Positions 37,101-44,838 of a stretch of DNA of 64,000 bases are shown here, piece after piece. The position numbers were made by a program, and so were the translations under genes. The stretch covers positions 12,520,228 to 12,584,227 of the forward strand of contig NC_049997.1 in the NCBI RefSeq assembly GCF_000003815.2. The letters run 5' to 3'. Origin of the DNA: Branchiostoma floridae (Eukaryota > Chordata > Leptocardii > Amphioxiformes > Branchiostomatidae). The notes under the pieces are model-generated. The model saw only the letters and a program-made list of their open reading frames with translations, had not been told where the DNA came from and did no database searches. Each line of letters starts with the position of its first letter. Positions within the stretch are counted from its first letter, which is position 1.

Positions 37101-38933
37101 ATTATAGTAAGAATAATTATAAGTGATAAGATTCGGGCCGTCAACTTGCGATGAATATTGCTAGGCAGCCCTGATTGGCAATTGTGCGAATATAGGCGAA
37201 AATTATTTACAAACACTGGTAAGTGTTATCGCCCCTTTGGCAAACATAACGTTATGCTAATGATCGAAGCCGCGCATACGTAGGTATTACTACTAGTAAT
37301 TCCTGGCCCACTAACCAACACGTCCCTGGCAGTCTAAATTATTCATACAAAAGGCTTGTTTTATATGAACAAAATCGGCTTTGCCAGACGCGATGCGCTT
37401 CTTTGTTATGATTTTATGGCGATGTAACCATCACAGCAGTGACGTCAAGCGTTGACTTAAACGACCTCAGTATGTGAACATCTTTAACCATCTTCCACTT
37501 GTAAGTTGTTTTCGTGTGTAGATTTGCACCATGTATCAGAAAAAAAGGGTGCTTCTACCTTTAAGGGTATGAATGAACAGATATATAGACGTTCCCGTGA
37601 TTCTAATTTTTAAAATTACTGCTGGTCCCTGTAAAAATCCGTAGTGTTTAGAGGTAGATTCCTCATAGCATGGTGTACTAATTAATAAGTGACGTATTTT
37701 GCTGCCGTAGGTATCACAGTATAAGTCTATCATTGGCAAATTTCCATGTGTAATGTGCCAGCAGTGTTAGTGTTTGCATACCTAGGCCGGCATAAGTTAG
37801 AAATATATGGGTAGATCGCGATAGTTCGTGTATTGATGTATTTTGAGAAGACAGAGGTCACGGTAGATTGTCGCATTGGATATGCCTTTATCCAAGGAGT
37901 GTGAAATAAAGTTGCAGAAAACATGTTCCATGCTTTTTTTGTATTAAACGGCAAAAGCAAAAACATGAGACAACTTCAATGTATCCGTTTTTTAAAAACG
38001 AATAGATGCTCATTGGAAGGAACAGGTGTACAAATGTACATGATTGCTTAAAATTTATTATTTCAGTTGATAGAAAAGAAAATGAATTACATCTGTAGCG
38101 CTAGACTTGTGCAACAACCGTGAAACCCCAAACTATACAATATTACTGTTCAATAATATGCTTTATATCTTAGCATGTATCGTAATCAATTCTTTTATAA
38201 CATTCCTTTTTTTCAATGTCGGTATGGCTGCTTTCGAACAACCGGTGCAATTGCTAATTATAAGTGGGTAGTTTTGGCCCTGCAGTCGGTTACTAAGGTC
38301 GTGAGTTAGATCCTTGGCCGAGTTATACCAAAGCTTTAAATATGGTATATATTGCTTCAGTGCTTCCTCTGCTATTATTTGGCAAAAGTATGGTAATTGA
38401 ACATACACCATGTCCACTACCAGTTGACTAGCAGTTCCCTGCTGTACTGATTGCACAAAGTTGTGTGGCCCAGAGCTAGAGAAACGCGCCGCACGATGGA
38501 CCATTTGATGCGGGAGAGACTTTGACTAGACCAATAGTGCAGTGATATATAGTCATAGGTCGTGCGATCGTCGTACGATTTTGATGCAAGAGGATTTTCA
38601 AGCAGGCTAGGCCGTGACAGAACCAAACACCTACATAGATCCCAAACAGCATTTTGTGTTTTAAGACAGTTGAACTGTAGGCAGGGACATACATTTTTTT
38701 TCCTCAAAAGTACCCAAAGTGAGCGATCGTACGATGATCGCACGACCTATAGCTATGTGACCGCACCATTAATGACCGCAGAATAATTCACAACAGATTC
38801 GCTAGCACAAAGAGGAGGGCGATCTCCTGTAAAAAAGTGACTTACCTGACACTTTGGTCATCAGTTGAATCAACATCCATGCGAGAAGGACACGTTCGAG
38901 CCAGATGATTTTCATTTTCGTTGTTTTTCTCAT
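8253..38933 (-). CDS. Gene 1: GON/sushi/EGF/FN3 polycystin-1-like receptor-channel, 57 exons
   Basis: Large plasma-membrane protein of the polycystin-1 (PKD1/PKD1L) family; such proteins pair with PKD2-type channel subunits. I traced 57 coding exons on the minus strand by GT..AG sites, domain content and phase. They sum to 9,936 nt (3,311 residues plus stop) with no phase conflict. Approximate residues: signal peptide 1-29, GON 30-237, eleven sushi 238-868, ten EGF 869-1278, FN3 1279-1643, Ser/Thr-rich linker to about 1740, GAIN-like to 2156, GPS plus TM1 2157-2253, PLAT 2254-2400, channel and tail to 3311. The PLAT plus 11-TM order is diagnostic of the family; the ectodomain differs from vertebrate PKD1, which has LRR, WSC, PKD repeats and REJ. 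Exon blocks are listed separately. Least certain are the acceptor of the 16192-16449 exon and the choice of first exon. Gene 2 repeats the 3' half. Confidence 0.88.
9103..12881 (-). CDS. Gene 1 exons 47-56: TM2 to TM11, polycystin (TRPP-type) channel
   Basis: Exons 12730-12881, 12510-12636, 12173-12363, 11936-12050, 11580-11794, 11192-11366, 10310-10885, 9831-10061, 9497-9581 and 9103-9341. TM2 is in [20 protein letters not shown]; three further helices precede the channel part. S1 is [13 protein letters not shown]. The extracellular polycystin (TOP) domain spans 11192-11794 and most of 10310-10885. S2 ([17 protein letters not shown]) and S3 follow, S4 carries LRVFRFSK, then S5, a pore helix ([15 protein letters not shown]) and S6 ([20 protein letters not shown]). 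This is the 11-TM plan of PKD1-type subunits, which contribute to heteromeric channels with PKD2-type partners. Confidence 0.9.
13074..14270 (-). CDS. Gene 1 exons 44-46: PLAT/LH2 domain and start of TM2 loop
   Basis: Exons 14055-14270 (216 nt), 13690-13847 (158) and 13074-13252 (179). PLAT features: [20 protein letters not shown] (first strand and turn), VFGSK, then [20 protein letters not shown] and [11 protein letters not shown], and F.CYDWLS at the end. The PLAT domain follows TM1 inside the cell in all PKD1-family proteins and binds lipid or partner proteins. A linker after it ([13 protein letters not shown]) resembles the family's FW..h..... segment before TM2. Confidence 0.85.
14393..14917 (-). 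CDS. Gene 1 exons 42-43: GPS motif (cleavage site lost) and TM1
   Basis: Exons 14862-14917 (56 nt) and 14393-14626 (234 nt). Together they give the GPS frame C..W.......W...GCG...........[19 protein letters not shown], then TIRCNC. All four Cys and both Trp are present. The tripeptide HL(T/S) where autoproteolysis occurs is absent: after CNC the sequence is [11 protein letters not shown]. The normal post-GPS motif follows ([10 protein letters not shown]), then TM1 ([17 protein letters not shown]). I infer that the protein is not cut at the GPS. Confidence 0.8.
15279..18115 (-). CDS. Gene 1 exons 36-41: GAIN/REJ-like region
   Basis: Exons 18060-18115, 17656-17799, 17199-17289, 16694-16869, 16192-about 16449 and 15279-15807. 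The early exons give helical sequence ([27 protein letters not shown]), and the long 529-nt exon gives beta-rich sequence with [14 protein letters not shown] and a final RGRLYVGIQ. This is the usual layout of subdomains A and B of a GAIN fold upstream of a GPS in PKD1-family and adhesion receptors; the identity is inferred from position and texture. The long exon has RRQKR followed by D (codons at 15616-15630), a furin-type site also kept in gene 2. The acceptor of the 16192-16449 exon lacks a good pyrimidine tract; it was chosen by phase and by conservation in gene 2. Confidence 0.65.
18371..19003 (-). CDS. Gene 1 exons 33-35: Ser/Thr-rich linker
   Basis: Exons 18836-19003 (168 nt), 18608-18676 (69) and 18371-18418 (48), all phase 1-1. 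They encode low-complexity Ser/Thr/Pro sequence ([38 protein letters not shown]), a likely O-glycosylated mucin-like hinge between FN3 and the GAIN-like region. The same exons are present in gene 2 (the 48- and 69-nt ones fully; the 168-nt one is cut by the gap). Confidence 0.7.
19203..22079 (-). CDS. Gene 1 exons 27-32: fibronectin type III domains
   Basis: Exons 21960-22079 with 21458-21613 (one split FN3), 20880-21152, 20244-20522, and 19638-19779 with 19203-19327 (one split FN3). FN3 marks: W in ISVSW, IFHW, LALSW and VVW; Y in GYSVLY, AYRVW, EYHLT and SYDLT; the L-P-x-T-x-Y strand ([27 protein letters not shown]); and an ending TTG or ITG. The third domain contains a pentabasic RRKRR (codons at 20386-20400), a possible furin site in a strand loop. 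FN3 domains are found in the ectodomains of several PKD1-like and adhesion-receptor proteins. Confidence 0.85.
22406..26294 (-). CDS. Gene 1 exons 17-26: ten calcium-binding EGF domains
   Basis: Ten exons, each exactly 123 nt, phase 1-1, one EGF domain each: 26172-26294, 25823-25945, 25423-25545, 24672-24794, 24137-24259, 23642-23764, 23322-23444, 23088-23210, 22638-22760, 22406-22528. The pattern D-(I/V/M)-(D/N)-E-C..NGGC..C.N..GSF.C.C..GY.L..D...C is kept, with six Cys per module and the D/N-x-D/N-E calcium-binding start of EGF-CA. The module nearest the sushi block and its neighbour (25823-25945) are the most divergent. Tandem calcium-binding EGFs form a rigid rod, so this block likely spaces the GON/sushi head from the membrane-proximal half. 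Confidence 0.93.
26837..31859 (-). CDS. Gene 1 exons 6-16: eleven sushi (CCP) domains
   Basis: Eleven symmetric phase 1-1 exons, each one sushi domain: 31686-31859, 31292-31465, 30429-30602, 30146-30319 (174 nt each), then 29720-29890, 29286-29456, 28832-29002, 28256-28426, 27840-28010, 27337-27507 and 26837-27007 (171 nt each). Each opens with VQCP, carries four Cys in the CCP pattern (QCP, YSCN/FTCD, TCQ, PTC/PSC) and the final W of W..xAPxC. Two subfamilies are visible: the first four ([18 protein letters not shown]) and the later ones (YYQDVM, CQADRTW). Exons 3 and 5 of the second group are near copies of each other, as are 4 and 6, showing recent exon-pair duplication. Sushi arrays usually mediate protein-protein binding in adhesion and complement-type proteins. 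Confidence 0.93.
30791..30853 (+). mobile_element. Short retroelement tail
   Basis: TCGCCTGCGCTGCAGCCG followed by (GAT)n. The same tail is at 40390-40425, so it is the 3' end of a dispersed family, heavily truncated in both places. Confidence 0.5.
32535..35793 (-). CDS. Gene 1 exons 2-5: GON domain
   Basis: Exons 35549-35793 (245 nt), 35097-35205 (109), 33804-33994 (191) and 32535-32613 (79); phases run 1-0-1-0-1. The translation carries the GON signature seen at the C-terminus of ADAMTS9/ADAMTS20: a first Cys then [19 protein letters not shown] and ENYGIFF; then FSKLRIQFD and DDYTFA; then [13 protein letters not shown] and FKVDLTGTG; and finally [12 protein letters not shown]. All conserved Cys positions that I can recognise are present. 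The domain comes straight after the signal peptide, so it is the N-terminal domain of the mature protein. No metalloprotease or thrombospondin repeat is seen, so this is a GON domain borrowed outside ADAMTS. Introns here hold a LINE remnant, a piggyBac MITE and a hairpin MITE. Confidence 0.85.
32678..32770. repeat. Three-copy minisatellite
   Basis: About 32-bp units (TTGATGATATTTAAAGATCT core) repeated three times in the intron next to exon 32535-32613. Confidence 0.75.
32853..33761. mobile_element. piggyBac-like non-autonomous element
   Basis: 909 bp between TTAA tetramers (32849-32852 and 33762-33765). The ends are perfect inverted repeats starting CCCTATCCAGACTGGG, followed by long G (left) or C (right) runs. 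TTAA target duplication plus CCC ends is the piggyBac signature. No transposase frame. It lies in the intron between GON exons 33804-33994 and 32535-32613, starting about 40 bp from the former. Confidence 0.9.
34084..34856 (-). pseudogene. Decayed LINE reverse-transcriptase 3' end
   Basis: In the intron between GON exons 35097-35205 and 33804-33994. The minus strand encodes the end of a non-LTR retrotransposon ORF2: [34 protein letters not shown] and a downstream helical stretch, a usual CCHC-like tail of RT-bearing LINEs. The frame is broken near 34560. The element is 5'-truncated and its 3' side ends in a (TA)n run (34101-34149). Confidence 0.7.
34101..34149. repeat. (TA)n microsatellite
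   Basis: Uninterrupted TA run at the 3' side of the LINE remnant. Similar but shorter runs are at 17350-17377 and 56143-56188 in the matching introns of genes 1 and 2. Confidence 0.9.
35220..35329. mobile_element. 110-bp hairpin MITE at a splice acceptor
   Basis: Two arms of about 46 bp, starting TAGCCTGGTATCCAGCCG, pair around a short loop (about 35266-35282). A 9-bp direct repeat GACAATATA flanks it (35211-35219 and 35330-35338). The inner flank is 4 nt from the acceptor AG (35206-35207) of GON exon 35097-35205. Confidence 0.88.
36300..36970. repeat. Diverged tandem repeat in intron 1
   Basis: Four units of about 165-187 bp, each with GAAAGTAGGTCAT or a close variant (near 36350, 36534, 36721 and 36886) followed by ACACTTGTCCCAA-like sequence. 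No coding potential seen. Confidence 0.7.
38536..38781. mobile_element. Inverted-repeat element upstream of the first exon's intron side
   Basis: Arms of about 45 bp containing ATAGGTCGTGCGATC and its reverse complement (38553-38577 and 38723-38748). The right arm is repeated at 41156-41218 in the tandem duplicate, where the left arm is missing. Confidence 0.6.
38846..38933 (-). CDS. Gene 1 first exon (proximal copy): signal peptide
   Basis: An 88-nt exon beginning at ATG (38933-38931) and ending at a CAG|GTAAGT-type donor in phase 1, which fits the phase-1 start of the next exon at 35793. It encodes a basic start (MRKTTKMK), a hydrophobic core ([11 protein letters not shown]) and a small-residue end (TKVSG), a typical secretory signal. 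A second ATG seven codons in could also serve as start. A nearly identical exon lies 2,442 bp further upstream (41288-41375). Confidence 0.7.
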
Positions 38934-39637
38934 CTTTGTGGCAGAAACTTAGTTCTCAATATTCAGCAGTTGACAAAATCCTCGACCAGTTCAGAGAAAC
39001 CAACCTCCGTAACTGTGATCGTTGCTACCGGTGCTCCGCAATATTATTATGCATATAGTAAGGTTCTTATAGCACAACGGGCCGTATGAAAATTGCTATT
39101 GTCTGGCACTGGCAACATACGGCCATGAGGTGCTACATATATTCATTTTGTGTGGAGACAATTACCTCCATGAAAAATGGAGATATAGTTTCTGTGGTGT
39201 CTGTATGTTTCTCTCAGTCTCTGTGTGTGTTATGGCCTGTTGGTGTCTGTTTGAGGGATTATAATGAAATTTGCGGATGTGGATAGGTCAGATTCAACTT
39301 TGAAGATGAAGAAGTCAAGTTCAACTTTGGCCCCCTGGTGTGTTACATTGGTACTGTAGCAGGACTTCTATTTTTGTATCCTTTGATCTGGACATGTTAT
39401 AGTATTGATTTTTGGTGGCGTGTAATATAATGAAGAAGTGTTCTAGGTCTGGGCCCACTAGCAGCTTGTTGTGGAGTAGCACAAGCACTTTTGTAAAAAG
39501 AAATATTCTAAGGATAACTAAACAAAGTAAGAACAAATGTCCTTATTATTCAGTATGCCAGTAGTTTAGACAGAAATATATCTACCAGACTCTGCGGATC
39601 GCTGGTTAAGGAGTAGAAATTGGACAAATAGAATCGA

Positions 39638-39913
39638 TTGGGGAATCGGCCGGCCATAGGAGTCAGTATGCGACCCTCCATGGAGCATACGTATGTTTAT
39701 TACAAACTGAGACATTATACGTCGTCTGTCGCGAAGATGTGCTTGGACCAGTATGATCGTAAACTTCGCGTTTTATTGTACAAACGCATGGTATGGGTGT
39801 GTTTGTGTATCGTCTATGGCTTGTTCTTTTGGTTGCTTAGCATCTTAAAGATGCAAGATAAAGATTTTTACGATGCAAGGTACGTCTTTGTGGCACACCC
39901 TGGCACCCCATGA
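39638..39913 (+). CDS. Small ORF with one membrane segment, divergent from gene 1
   Basis: A 91-codon frame on the plus strand about 700 bp upstream of the gene 1 start, with a hydrophobic stretch (VWVCLCIVYGLFFWLLSI). In the duplicate at 42080 the frame is broken before the end of that stretch, and the base changes between copies mostly alter the protein, which argues against constraint. Confidence 0.15.
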   Translation: MGNRPAIGVSMRPSMEHTYVYYKLRHYTSSVAKMCLDQYDRKLRVLLYKRMVWVCLCIVYGLFFWLLSILKMQDKDFYDARYVFVAHPGTP

Positions 39914-41079
39914 TCGAATACAATGCATGTACTCACAGAAGTGTGTTTTATTGTACTATCTTGTGAGTGTCAGAAAGCAAATGACACCGTGTGTCACCTC
40001 AAATAACCTAAGCCTTCAAATGAGACTGTACTTAGGATGGTATGGACCTTGACAGAATATCATTTTTTTTTTCTTTCATCCCTATTTGATGGCGCTTTTG
40101 GTTAAAAAAATTGTTGAGAATCTATTTCAGAAGTAAAGAAAATTTATTTGGGCATTGTAGACAAGAAAGAATAGATAACAAAAAGAAACTCAAATGAGAA
40201 GTAAATGCATGTATCTTTGCAACCCCGGTTCTTATGATGACGTCAGTGGCGAAAAAGTGGTGACAACGATAATGTGTGTAACAAATTACATATCATAAGG
40301 GAAAAAGATTCGCCCTCTAGATTCGCCAGATTCGCAGATTCTAGATTCGCCATCTAGCTGCCGACAGAAGGTCTTGGAAGAAAATTACAGTCGCCTGCGC
40401 TGCAGCCGACCGATGATGATGATGAAGGGAAAAGCCCCTGACCTGTGGCTTTTTACAATATATTGCAGTAGAGCCTATCTTGCTATGGATCCATGAACCT
40501 TGGGAGGGAACAACTAGCGATTGCAACACCTGGAACAATTTGTTACTATGGAGGAACGTGCCAACTACAAGGCTTGGCCCAAGATGGCTTTACATTTTAT
40601 TACAATTTGGCAATAAATTATTCATGGCGAAGGCATGTTTGTGAGCACTCTCTACAAAAGACGCGGTGTGTCAAAGCTATTTGCCTTGGTATGATATGAT
40701 ACAACCATGACAGCACTGATGTCAGAATGGGCAGCCATTGAAAACATTGTATTTAAAACATGTTTTCATCTGACTTAATATGTTTGCGTTTGTTTGTTTC
40801 TCCCTTTGTCTGTCTTTCATCTACCTTTTATGCCAGCATATTTCAAGAAGTTAAGTCATCGATATATGTTTCGCGACCTCCAGGGTAGATTGGCCCGGTC
40901 CCGCTTGTTACTACTAGTTATACCGGGGTTATGATTCCAAACCAGGGCCCGGTCGGGCTGCTTGTACGAAGAGAATTGAAGGTGTATATCAAGGAATACA
41001 CACAAGCTATTCTCAGGAATAATTTAATAACTTTCTGTGGTCACATTTTTCGTTCCCGTAAACTACCAACCACCGACAT

Positions 41080-43090
41080 GGATCCAAAACAGCATTTTCT
41101 GTATCAAGACAGTTGAAATTTGCAGGGAAATACATTTTTGTCCTCAAAGATGCCCAAAGTGAGCGATCGTACGATGATCGCACGACCTATAGCTATGTGA
41201 CTGCACCATTAATGACCGCTTCCGACATTTACAACAGATTCGCTAGCACAAACAGAAGGGCGATCTCCTGTAAAAAAAGTGACTTACCTGACACTTTGGT
41301 CATCAGTTGAATCAACATCCATGCGAGAAGGACACGTTCGAGCCAGATGATTTTCATTTTCGTTGTTTTTCTCATCTTTGTGGCAGAAACGTAGTTCTCA
41401 ATATTCAGCAGTTGACAAAATCCTCGACCAGTTCGGAGAAACCAACCTCCGTAACTGTGATCGTTGCTACCGGTGCTCCGCAATATTATTATGGTATCTT
41501 CATGGTTTATGGGCCGTATGAAAATTGCTATTGTCTGGCACTGGCAACATACGGCCATGAGGTGCTACATAAAAATATTCATTTTGTGTGGAGACAATTA
41601 CCTCCCATGAAAAAATGGAGGTATAGTTTCTGTGGTGTCTGTGTATCTGTATGTTTCTCTCAGTCTCTGTGTGTGTTATGGCCTGTTGGTGTCTGTTTGA
41701 GGGATTATAATGAAATTTGCGGATGTGGATATGTCAGATTCAACTTTGAAGATGAAGAAGTCAAGTTCAACTTTGGCCCCTGGTGTGTTACATTGGTACT
41801 GCAGCAGGACTTCTATTTTTGTATCCTTTGATCTGGACATGTTATAGTATTGATTTTTGGTGGCGTGTAATATAAAGAAGTGTTTTAGGTTTGGGCCCAC
41901 TAGCAGCTTGTTGTGGAACAGCACAAGCACTTTTGTAAAAAGAAATATTCTAAAGATAACTAAACAAAGTAAGAACAAATGTCCTTGTTATTCAGTATGC
42001 CAGTAGTTTAGACAGAAATATATCTACAAGACTCTGCGGATCGCTGGTTAGATAGTAGAAATTGGACAAATAGAATCGATTGGGGAATCGGCCGGCCATA
42101 GGAGTCAGTATGCGACCCTCCATGGAGCATACGTATGTTTATTACAAACTGAGACATTATACGTCGTCTGTCGCGAAGATGTGCTTGGACCAGTATGATC
42201 GTAAACCTCGCGTTTTATTGTACAAACGCACGGTATGGGTGTGTTTGTGTATCGTTTACGGCCGAGTTGTTTAGCTGGTTGCTTGCAAGATAAAGATTTT
42301 TACGATGCAAGATACGTCTTTGTGGCACACCCTGGCAACCCATGATGTATTGATCCAATACAATGTGTGCTCTCACAAAAGTGTATTGTACTATCCTGTG
42401 GGTGTGAGAAAGCAAATGGCACAATGGATCACCTCAAATCACCTTTCACATGAAACTGAAGTTAGAATGATGGACCTTAACAGAATATCATTTTTTCTTT
42501 CATCCATTTGATAACGCGTTGGTTCACAAAAAAAATGTTTTAAGAAGCAACTCCAGAGGTAAAGACAATATTATGTATATTTGGGCATTGTAGACAAGAA
42601 AGATTTGATGACAAAAACAACCGCAGCGAGAAGTGAATGCATGTATTATTGCAATCACAGTTCTTATGATTAGGTCAGTGGCGAAGAAGTGGTGACAACG
42701 ATAATATGTGTAACAGATCAGTAAAAGAAAAAGCCCCCTATCAGTGGCTTTTTACAATATATTGCAATAGAGCATATCTTGATATGGATCCTTGAACCTT
42801 GGGTGGGAACAACTAGCGATTGCAACAAGTGGAACAATTTGTTGCTATGGAGGAACGTGCCATCTACAAGCCTTGGCCCAAGATGGCTTTACATTTTATT
42901 ACAGTTTGGCAATGAATTATTCATGTAGAAGGCATGTTTGTTAGCAATCTCTACAAAAGACGTACTGTGTCAAAAGCTATTTGCTTTTATATGGTACAAC
43001 CATGGTAACACTGACGTCAGAATAAGCACCCATTGAAAACATTGTATTAACATGTTTTCACCTGTCTTTGTGTGTTTATGTATGTCTGTC
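41080..43090. repeat. Tandem duplication around the first exon, distal unit
   Basis: Second copy of the 38.62-40.80 kb unit, including the alternative signal-peptide exon 41288-41375. Its left part shares the terminal repeat of a small DNA transposon (41156-41218) with the proximal unit (38718-38781). Confidence 0.85.
41288..41375 (-). CDS. Alternative first exon (distal copy): signal peptide
   Basis: Duplicate of the 38846-38933 exon with the same length, start codon, encoded signal peptide and phase-1 donor. It sits in the upstream unit of a tandem duplication of about 2.1 kb. It could be an alternative first exon of gene 1, driven by its own upstream sequence, or a remnant whose following exons were lost. 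No second GON exon is seen between 38.9 and 46.6 kb, so it cannot belong to a separate complete gene here. Confidence 0.5.
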
Positions 43091-43147
43091 TGTACTTTTG
43101 TGGCTTTCATTTGCATCATAGGCGGTATACGTAGGCCAAAGAATCAA

Positions 43148-43538
43148 TGTCGGATTGCCCGTGCTGAAATGCCTGGATGGATGTTCCGAGTGTAAGGTAC
43201 ATGTTTTCGGGATCACCCAAGCGGGTGCCGAACATTGGCGAGTTCCGGGCGAAGGCACCCGAAGGTCGCCGAGCACCGGGCGACCAGCGAGCGGAGCGCG
43301 TGATATTTTTTTTTTAATAAGGAGCTCGAGGGCTAGGTCAGCTCAAAGGATGACCGGAAGTCCAGCCCTGACAGGGACGTTTTATAAGCGCAGCGGGTTG
43401 CCATCATCTGGTGGCTCGGTCCATTTGTCAACAGCAATTCCCTTGAGACTCAGTTTGTTTGACTGTGGCTCCACTGTGTGCTTTATATCATCTTTATTGC
43501 AACGTCCATCCAGGCATTTCAGCACGGACAATCCGACA
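43148..43538. mobile_element. DNA-transposon-like inverted-repeat element
   Basis: 391 bp with inverted ends of about 38 bp (43148-43185 and 43501-43538; TGTCGGATTG...) and a GC-rich interior. No target duplication is clear. It lies just left of duplication unit 2. Confidence 0.65.
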
Positions 43539-43754
43539 ACAATTCCTTGGCGTCTTCGCTCATGGAGATACCATGTCTTGACACTACAAATGTTGTTACA
43601 GCGTTTATAGTGTTTTGAAACTTTAGCACTATTTTACCCATCCTGTTTTCCTCGATTGGCATAAATACATTGGCACAAGACATTTAGTTTCAGTGTTTTC
43701 AAGACTTCAGCACATGTAGCTCAGGACATACAATCTATGACAGCTGGAAACTAG

Positions 43755-44838
43755 AGTTCGGCGAGCTCATACCTCCATGAATATTTAGAGCTTTTGTTAA
43801 TTTTATGCAAATGACTTAACATTAACATGATTTATGCATGGTGTTGTTCATCATTGAATACCGTACAGTACACATGTCAAAAGTAAAATTCCCAATTCAA
43901 ATCATTAATCATTAAGTTGTTTTGCAATTTTTGCCTAAATTACGCAAATAAGTTCCTCATTTGTATATTTGCTATCTGCATATGTTCCACCGATTATAAT
44001 GAACAAGTGTTACATCTATCGAAGTCCAGTTATTGCAAACAATGGAATTATACAATTTCCTCATTAATTATGCAAATTAAGTCCTTATTTGCATAAAATG
44101 CATATCATTATGAACATCTTTGCCTAAGCTACCTGCATACCTAAAATGCAGGCAATCCGCCGTTCCTTTCTGCAGTTATCCTCTTTGGAGTGTCTTGACA
44201 AAAATGCCCCTGCAGTTCCACAATTTGAAGTTAGGGGACTGAAACTTGCCCCACTTTGTCATGACGCTAAAAGCTATCTACCACTTAAATGTCACGACCA
44301 TATCACGTACGGGACAAGAGATACATTGAAAAAACTGCGATGACAGAATATTCTCATTAATTATGCAAATGTACTCCTATTTTGCATAATTAGTACTTTG
44401 TCTTGTACAACATTGTCTACGGTACCTACATACAAAAAATCATGAAAATCCGTTGTTCCCTTCTTGAGTTATCCTCGTCAGAGGTTTTTTGACAAAAATG
44501 CCCCTGCTATCCCAAAACTAGACGCTAGGGGGCCCAAACTTATGTCATTTTTCCTGAGCACAAGAGCTATCTAATACTTAAAAATCTTGACCATAGCATG
44601 TTCAGAACACCGAGAGAGCAAAACCGGAAGTTGCGCTGCAGTACCAAGGTCACACACCAGGGGGCCCAAAATTGACCTTGACCTTCGTCTTCCCAACCCC
44701 TACCCACATACCAAATATCATCGTAGTCCATCAAGAGGTTCTCAAGTTATGCTGACCACAAATATGCGGACACACAGACACACACACAGACAGACACACT
44801 CAAAACTATACCTCCATTTTTTTTTCATGGAGGTAATT
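43755..44838. mobile_element. Unclassified repeat of about 1.08 kb, present only in unit 2
   Basis: Absent at the matching site in unit 1 (about 6050). It has ACCTCCATGAA near its left end and a terminal hairpin (ACCTCCAT and ATGGAGGT) at the right, and contains two diverged direct repeats of about 290 bp (44060 and 44351 onwards). Fragments of the same family occur inverted at 39168-39360 and 41598-41820, and a related 3' hairpin end occurs at about 5700-5762. Class uncertain. Confidence 0.6.

Larger units (their letters stand above)
38620..40800. repeat. Tandem duplication around the first exon, proximal unit
   Basis: Matches about 41080-43090 in direct orientation; the offset is 2,442 bp over most of the unit (for example 38865 vs 41307 and 39638 vs 42080). 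It includes the signal-peptide exon and its upstream sequence. Small indels are frequent towards the right end. Confidence 0.85.

Noticed and set aside
41307-41831. 174-codon plus-strand frame over the distal first exon
   Set aside because: Antisense to the signal-peptide exon and broken in the proximal duplicate; shadow frame.
43155-43610. 151-codon plus-strand frame
   Set aside because: Runs through the inverted-repeat element 43148-43538 and has no protein-like features.
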